From: Isoptericola halalbus | GTDB lineage: Bacteria; Actinomycetota; Actinomycetes; Actinomycetales; Cellulomonadaceae | Reading direction: 5' to 3' | NCBI GenBank assembly: GCA_009663185.1 | Contig: VJZX01000001.1 | Location: 327,389-391,388 of the forward strand | DNA: 64,000 bases | Shown here: piece by piece, positions 58,935-64,000 of the stretch | Layout of the letters: every line of letters starts with the position of its first letter | Position numbering within the stretch: the first letter of the stretch is position 1 | The notes under the pieces: generated by a model | The model's database searches: none | Told to the model about the DNA's origin: nothing | Seen by the model: only the letters and a program-made list of their open reading frames with translations | Position numbers and translations under genes: made by a program

Positions 58935-61900
58935 TCAACGGCCGAGGATCAGTGCTTCGAGCTCGCTCTCGTCGAGCAGACGCTCGGGCCTCACCGTGAC
59001 GCCCGAGGCCACGTAGCAGAACGCCGCGCTCACCTTCTCCAGTGGCAGGCCGGTCCAGCGCGACCACGCGAGCCGGTAGACCGCGAGCTGGACCTCGCGG
59101 GTCGCCCGGGCCACGGCGTCCGTCGGCTCTCGCCCGGTCTTCCAGTCGACCACGACGACGGCGCCCGGCTCCCCCGGCGCCGGCCGCGGGGCATCCGGGT
59201 CGGGGAACACGGCGTCGATGCGTGAGCGAAGGAGGATCCCGGCGACCGGGGTCTCGATGTCCTGCTCGACCGCGATCGGTGTACGCCCGGCCCACTCCGA
59301 GGCGAGGAACCGCTCACGCAGGGCATCGAGGTCGGCGTCGGCGGGCAGCTCCGCGTCCTCGGCGCCGGGCAGGTCCTCGACGTCGACGAGCGAGGACGAG
59401 GTGAAGTACTGCTCGACCCACTCGTGGAACCGCGTGCCGCGGCGCGCGTGCACGGTGGGCTCGTCGGGCACGGGCCGCCGGAGCTGGAGCGCGAACTCTC
59501 CGCGGTCCGTCGCGAGCCGCACGAGGCCCGACGCCGAGACGTGAGCGGGCAGCTCGACCTCGCGGCCGGTGCGCTCGTCGCGCTCGGTGAGCAGCGTGCG
59601 CGCGAGCGCGACGAGGTCGTTGCCCGCCCGGTCGGTCAGCACGCCCGCGGGGGCGGTGAGGGGGTCGGCCGGCTGCTGACCCGCGGTGACCGAGTCGACA
59701 CGCTCCCGGGCCGCCTGCTCGACGAGCGCCGCCGTCGCGCGCAGCACGTCGCGCGCCGAGCCGGCCGGGGGGTCGTCGGCGGCCGGCCACGTGCCCGACG
59801 TCTCGAGCGCGTCGCGCGGGTTGTCGCCGGCCGGGTCGGGCTCGGCGGCCCACCCGCCGGCGCCGACGACGCCCGCCTCGGCGAGCTCGTGCAGGAAGGG
59901 CGACAGCCGCCGCGGCCGGGTGCCCGTGCCCCACCAGTGCGCGGTGAGGAACAGCTCGCGCCGCGCGCGCGTGAACGCGACGTAGGCGAGCCGCCGCTCT
60001 TCGGCGAGCTGGTGCGCGCCGGCGTCGAGCTTGAACTCGTCCCGCCGCGCGGCGAGATCCTTGGTGTCGCTCGCGAGGTCCCAGCGGAACGCGGGGAGGT
60101 CCTCGGCGTCGCCGCGCAGGTGGTACGGCAGGGCCGCGACGTCCGTGAGCCAGCCGCTGTCGGTGCGGCCGGCGCTCGTCTCGGCCTGGCTGGGGAACAC
60201 GCCGTCGACCAGGCCCGGGACGGCGACCACGTCCCACTCGAGCCCCTTGGACGCGTGCGCGGTGATGACCTGGACCGCGTCCGGGTCGGGTTCCCGCACG
60301 GGCATGTCGAGGCCCCGCTCCTGATCGCCGGCGACGCCGAGCCAGGCGAGGAACGCGCCGAGCGTCGCGACGTCTGCCGACTGGGCGAACGACGCAGCGA
60401 CGTCGCGGAACGCGTCGAGATGCTCGCGACCGCGCAGGCTCACCCCCTCGGCCGCGCCGCCCAGCCGGTCGGCGAGCACGTCGGCCGTGGCGACCTCGAC
60501 GTCGAGGCCGAGAGCGCGCTCGGCCTGGACGACGAGCTCGGGCAGCGACAGGTACGTCAAGCCCCGCAGGCCGCGCAGCACTCGCGCGAGCGCCGTCAGC
60601 CGCCGGTGGCCCTCGGGCGACAGGACGCGCCCGTCACGCGCCCGCTCCCCCGGATCGGGCAGGTCGTCGAGGGCGTCCACGACCGACCGGTGGTCGACGA
60701 CGTCGCCCTCGATGACGGTCTCGGAATCGGGCGCGTCCCCCACGACCGCTGCGGACCGGTGCGGGTCGTCGGTCCGCGCGACGTGTGCCGCCCACGACCC
60801 CAGAGCATGCAGGTCCGCCGCCCCGACGTTGACCCGCGGCCCGGTGAGCAGGCGCACGAGCGAGTCGCCGCGCGACGGGTCGTGCACGGCCTCGAGCAGC
60901 GCGACGACGTCGACCACCTCGGGCGTGGAGAGCAGGCCGCCGAGACCCACGACCTCGACCGGCAGCCCGCGGCGGCGCAGTGCTACCTCGACCGCGGGGA
61001 ACTGCGAGCGGGCCCGGCACAGCACGGCCGCGGTGACGCGGTCGGAGCCGTCGGGCCGCGTGGCGCGGCGCCACCGAGCGGCGACGTACTCCGCGACGGC
61101 CCCGGCCTCCTCCTCGATCGTGGTGGCGACGTGCGCGGTCACGACGCCCGGTCCGGCACCCGGACGCAGGTCGAGCGGTGGCACCTCGACGCGGGCCGTG
61201 CCGGCCGACGGGGTACGCAGCGGCGCAGAGGCCACGTTGGCCGCGGCGAGGACGGCGGCGTCGTTGCGCCACGAGGTGCTGAGGAACCGCACCTGGGCCG
61301 GGGCGCCGACGACCGTGCGGAACCGCTCGGGGAACCGTGCGAGGCCTGACGCCGACGCACCGCGCCAGCCGTAGATCGACTGGTGCGGGTCGCCGACCGC
61401 GGTGACCGCGTGGCCGCCGCCGTACAGCCCCACCAGGAGCTCGACCTGGGCGTAGGAGGTGTCCTGGTACTCGTCGAGCAGCACGACGCGGTAGCGGGCG
61501 CGCTCGTGCGCACCCACGGCGGGCACGGCGCGCGCGAGCTCGGCGGCGAGGGCGATCTGGTCGCCGAAGTCGAGCGAGTCGGTGGCGCGCTTGCGACGGC
61601 GGTACTCCTCGACGAGGTCGAGCAGCCGCTCACGCTCGGCCACCGAGTCGATGATCGCCTGCACGTCCTTCGTGCGGGCCTTCTGGCGCGGCCCGAGCGG
61701 CAGGGCGTCGAGGTGCGCGACGAGCTCGCGCAGCCGCTCGCGCGCCTCGTCGACCGCCACGAGGTGCTCCCCCAGCGCGCCCGAGAGCGCGAGAACTGCG
61801 CCGACGACAGTGCTCACGGCCTTGTCCGTGCCGAGGTCGTCGGCCCACGACTCGACCACCTGCGCGGCGAGCTGCCACTGGTTGGCCTCGCCGAGCAGCC

Positions 61901-62459
61901 GCGACCCCGGCTCGATCCCGAGCCGCAGGCCGTGGTCGGTCACGAGCGAGGCCGCGTACGCGTTGTACGTCGCGACGGTCGGACGCGCGAGAAGGTCGAG
62001 CGCCGAGGCGGCCCGGCCCTGCGCGCGGGCGAGCTGCGCGAGCCGGGACTGCACGCGCGCCGCGAGCTCGCCGGCGGCCTTGCGCGTGAACGTCAGGCCG
62101 AGCACCTCCTCGGGCTCCACGAGCCGGTTGGCGATCAGCCACACGACGCGTGCGGCCATGGTCTCGGTCTTGCCCGAGCCGGCACCGGCGACGACGAGGA
62201 CCGGCTCGAGCGGCGCCTCGATGACCTCTACCTGCTCGTCTGTCGGCGCGGGGCGGCCGAGGAGCGCCGCGATGTCGCGCGCCGACAGCTCGGGCTCGGG
62301 CGCCTCCGCCGGCGCGGCCGCCTCGGTCGGTGCGGCAGCCTCGGCCGCGAGCTCCGGGTAGCCGAGCGCGGCGTCCCGCGGTGAGTCGAGCGCGGCCCAG
62401 ACATCGTCGGCGAACAGGTCGGCGGCGTCGTCGTGCCGGCGTGCGGGCTCGGAGGTCAC
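58935..62459 (-). CDS. adnB: AdnB-like helicase-nuclease subunit
   Basis: The 1174-residue protein is a UvrD-type SF1A motor joined to a RecB-like nuclease. Walker A is GAGSGKT (92-98); motif II LLDEYQDTSYAQ, motif III GDPHQSIYGWRGA and motif VI AYVAFTRARRELFLT are seen. The nuclease domain (about 1000-1174) has D1082 in SRIDAVF and D1105/K1107 in VDWKTG, then a QLAVYRLAW block. It is the Rv3201c equivalent; AdnA and AdnB form the mycobacterial double-strand-break resection machine. The N-terminal 60 residues are Ala/Glu-rich and likely disordered. GTG start overlaps the adnA stop (GTGA). Confidence 0.93.
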   Translation of the reverse strand: MTSEPARRHDDAADLFADDVWAALDSPRDAALGYPELAAEAAAPTEAAAPAEAPEPELSARDIAALLGRPAPTDEQVEVIEAPLEPVLVVAGAGSGKTETMAARVVWLIANRLVEPEEVLGLTFTRKAAGELAARVQSRLAQLARAQGRAASALDLLARPTVATYNAYAASLVTDHGLRLGIEPGSRLLGEANQWQLAAQVVESWADDLGTDKAVSTVVGAVLALSGALGEHLVAVDEARERLRELVAHLDALPLGPRQKARTKDVQAIIDSVAERERLLDLVEEYRRRKRATDSLDFGDQIALAAELARAVPAVGAHERARYRVVLLDEYQDTSYAQVELLVGLYGGGHAVTAVGDPHQSIYGWRGASASGLARFPERFRTVVGAPAQVRFLSTSWRNDAAVLAAANVASAPLRTPSAGTARVEVPPLDLRPGAGPGVVTAHVATTIEEEAGAVAEYVAARWRRATRPDGSDRVTAAVLCRARSQFPAVEVALRRRGLPVEVVGLGGLLSTPEVVDVVALLEAVHDPSRGDSLVRLLTGPRVNVGAADLHALGSWAAHVARTDDPHRSAAVVGDAPDSETVIEGDVVDHRSVVDALDDLPDPGERARDGRVLSPEGHRRLTALARVLRGLRGLTYLSLPELVVQAERALGLDVEVATADVLADRLGGAAEGVSLRGREHLDAFRDVAASFAQSADVATLGAFLAWLGVAGDQERGLDMPVREPDPDAVQVITAHASKGLEWDVVAVPGLVDGVFPSQAETSAGRTDSGWLTDVAALPYHLRGDAEDLPAFRWDLASDTKDLAARRDEFKLDAGAHQLAEERRLAYVAFTRARRELFLTAHWWGTGTRPRRLSPFLHELAEAGVVGAGGWAAEPDPAGDNPRDALETSGTWPAADDPPAGSARDVLRATAALVEQAARERVDSVTAGQQPADPLTAPAGVLTDRAGNDLVALARTLLTERDERTGREVELPAHVSASGLVRLATDRGEFALQLRRPVPDEPTVHARRGTRFHEWVEQYFTSSSLVDVEDLPGAEDAELPADADLDALRERFLASEWAGRTPIAVEQDIETPVAGILLRSRIDAVFPDPDAPRPAPGEPGAVVVVDWKTGREPTDAVARATREVQLAVYRLAWSRWTGLPLEKVSAAFCYVASGVTVRPERLLDESELEALILGR

Positions 62460-64000
62460 CCGACCACGTTCCTTCCCTCAGGCTGGACAGGGCACGATCG
62501 CCGTACCGGGCACACCGCGCAGAGGTCGTTCTCGCGCGCGGTGAACCGGGCCGCGGCCATGGCGTCGGCAGCACCCTCGACGAGCGAGCGCGCCCAGCTC
62601 GTGCCGTCCGGCTCGGGCGCCAGCGCGGGCTGCGAGCGCACGGTCGGCGAGACCGTCGGCGTCCCGAGGTACACGAGCTGCGCGCCGACGCTCCGCGTCC
62701 GGGACGGCAGGTCGAGCGCACCCTCCTCGACCGCGAGCTGGTACGCGCCCAGCTGCGGGTGCTCGGCAGCCTTGGCCTTCGACGGCGCCGTGCGGCCCGT
62801 CTTGAGGTCGGCGACGGTCACGCCGTCCTCGCCCGAGCGCTCGACCCGGTCGATCTTGCCGCGCAGCCGGGCGCGCCCGACCGAGACCTCGAACGGGGGC
62901 TCGACGAGCACCGGCTCGCCGGCACCCGCGTAGTACTCGGCGAGGCGCTCGATCATGCGCTCGGCACGCCGGCGCAGCTGCCGGGCGGGCCAGCCGTCGG
63001 GCAGCGCGAGCTGCGGCCAGCGCCGGTCGAGCTCGGCCCGCAGCTCGGCGAGCGAGCCGGTGGGCAGGTCCTCGGCGATCGCGTGCACGAGCGTGCCGAG
63101 CGTCTGGTGGGCGGCGTCCGGGCGTGTGCCGCCCGCGGCCTCGAACGCCCAGCGCAGGCCGCACGTCGTCACGGTCTCGACCTTCGACGGCGACACCGAG
63201 ACCAGGTCGTCCGGTCCCCACAGCGGCACGTCGCTCGACGTCGGCGCGACGCCGTACCAGGTGGCGGGGTCGGCCTCGGGGACGCCCGTTGCCGCGAGGT
63301 CGGCCAGGAGCCGGGCGGCGGCGGCCGGAGCCGGCTCGCCCGAGCGCGGGCCGGCGTCGGACATCGTGCGGACGAGCTCGGCGCGTGCGGCGGCCACGAT
63401 CCCGCGCAGGTCGAGCGGCGGGCCGACGACGACACGGCGAGGGTCCGGGCCGTCGACGTCGCGAACGGTCGCGTGGCCGTCCGGCGGAGCGACGAGATCG
63501 AGGAAGACGGACGGGCTGTCGTCGGCGTCCTCGACGGCCGTGACGAGCAGCCGGCGTCGCGCGCGGGAGGTGGCGACCGCGAAGGCGCGGAGCTCGTCCG
63601 CGAGCACCTGCCGGCGGGCTTCGGACCCTAGCGTGTGCGCGTCCGACGCACGGCCGGCGAGCAGCTCGACGAGGGACTGCGATCCGAGCAGCGAGTCCCG
63701 CAGCCGCAGGTCCGGCCAGGCGCCGTCCTGGACTCCCGCGACGACGACGACGTCCCACTCGCGGCCCGCGGCGCCGGCCGGGGTGAGTGCCTCGACCGCG
63801 TGCGCGCCCGTGGCCGACGCCGCGAGCGAGTCGGCCGGCAGGTCCTGTGAGGCGAGGTAGTCGACGAACGCGGCCACCGGCGCACCGGGCATGCGGTCGA
63901 CGAACGTCTCGGCCGCGCGGAACAACGCGAGCACGGCGTCGAGGTCGCGGTCGGCCCGCACCCCCGCGGGGCCGCCGGCGAGCGCCGCGTCCCGCCACCG
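62456..64000 (-). CDS. adnA: AdnA-like helicase-nuclease subunit (N-terminus outside window)
   Basis: An open frame of 514 codons ends at 62456 and runs off the window edge without a start. It contains late motor motifs (WDVVVVAGVQDGAWPDL, VATSRARRRLLVTAV) and an Fe-S nuclease domain: one Cys in VTTCGLRWAFEA, catalytic D and K in VADLKTG, QLGAYQLAV, and the cysteine trio in LCAVCPVRRSCPV near the C-terminus. The four cysteines are the known cluster ligands of AddB/AdnA-type nucleases. It is the Rv3202c equivalent and is coupled to adnB. Confidence 0.92.
   Translation of the reverse strand, partial: RWRDAALAGGPAGVRADRDLDAVLALFRAAETFVDRMPGAPVAAFVDYLASQDLPADSLAASATGAHAVEALTPAGAAGREWDVVVVAGVQDGAWPDLRLRDSLLGSQSLVELLAGRASDAHTLGSEARRQVLADELRAFAVATSRARRRLLVTAVEDADDSPSVFLDLVAPPDGHATVRDVDGPDPRRVVVGPPLDLRGIVAAARAELVRTMSDAGPRSGEPAPAAAARLLADLAATGVPEADPATWYGVAPTSSDVPLWGPDDLVSVSPSKVETVTTCGLRWAFEAAGGTRPDAAHQTLGTLVHAIAEDLPTGSLAELRAELDRRWPQLALPDGWPARQLRRRAERMIERLAEYYAGAGEPVLVEPPFEVSVGRARLRGKIDRVERSGEDGVTVADLKTGRTAPSKAKAAEHPQLGAYQLAVEEGALDLPSRTRSVGAQLVYLGTPTVSPTVRSQPALAPEPDGTSWARSLVEGAADAMAAARFTARENDLCAVCPVRRSCPVQPEGRNVVG

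Overview
The window is high-GC (roughly 70% or more), densely packed DNA from an actinobacterium. The best guess is the order Micrococcales, near Cellulomonas, Isoptericola, Cellulosimicrobium or Promicromonospora. The evidence is a WhiB7 regulator, a mycoredoxin (CGYC), an AdnAB-type helicase-nuclease, many GTG starts and overlapping GTGA/ATGA gene joints, and several LacI-controlled glycan operons. The order UPF0182 - PDZ/S16 protease - DUF2342 - ThiF-like - whiB7 - uvrD2 - mycoredoxin - nudC - adnB - adnA at 46-64 kb matches, from memory, the Rv3193c-Rv3202c region of Mycobacterium tuberculosis. The genus is an inference. No transposase, integrase, phage gene or CRISPR array was seen.

Layout. 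1-12.7 kb is mixed housekeeping: a truncated zinc-binding protein, DoxX, an aldehyde dehydrogenase/DUF779 operon with a GAF regulator, a sulfurtransferase-SufE pair, an FAD monooxygenase, a universal stress protein, a decayed HicB-like gene, a DUF2235 hydrolase and a polar amino acid ABC transporter. 12.8-31.7 kb is a carbohydrate region with three LacI regulators. It holds a GH42 beta-galactosidase operon with its sugar importer, a large secreted GH32 fructan hydrolase, and a LplB/YtcP-type importer followed by a hydroxyacid dehydrogenase. Each unit carries a recognisable candidate operator.

32.6-43.9 kb is the most unusual part: eleven genes on the minus strand, nearly all overlapping or a few bases apart, so probably one transcript. 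In transcription order they are a GntR/UTRA regulator, an AprA/fumarate-reductase-like flavoprotein, a HEAT-repeat protein, an AprB-like dicluster ferredoxin, a sulfonate/nitrate-type ABC importer whose binding protein carries a C-terminal NosL-like domain, a second ferredoxin, a two-subunit 2-oxoacid:ferredoxin oxidoreductase and an Mrp-type Fe-S carrier ATPase with a Cys-rich tail. Divergently placed are a second GntR/UTRA regulator and a TauE/SafE-family exporter. Together they look like uptake and ferredoxin-linked oxidation or reduction of an unidentified, possibly sulfur-containing, substrate. I know of no described pathway with this gene set.

45.7-64 kb holds an initiator tRNA and the conserved actinobacterial block described above. 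The 490-base whiB7 leader has a WhiB7-type promoter, a 63-codon upstream reading frame and a hairpin with a U-rich tail, consistent with translation-coupled attenuation. The window ends inside adnA.
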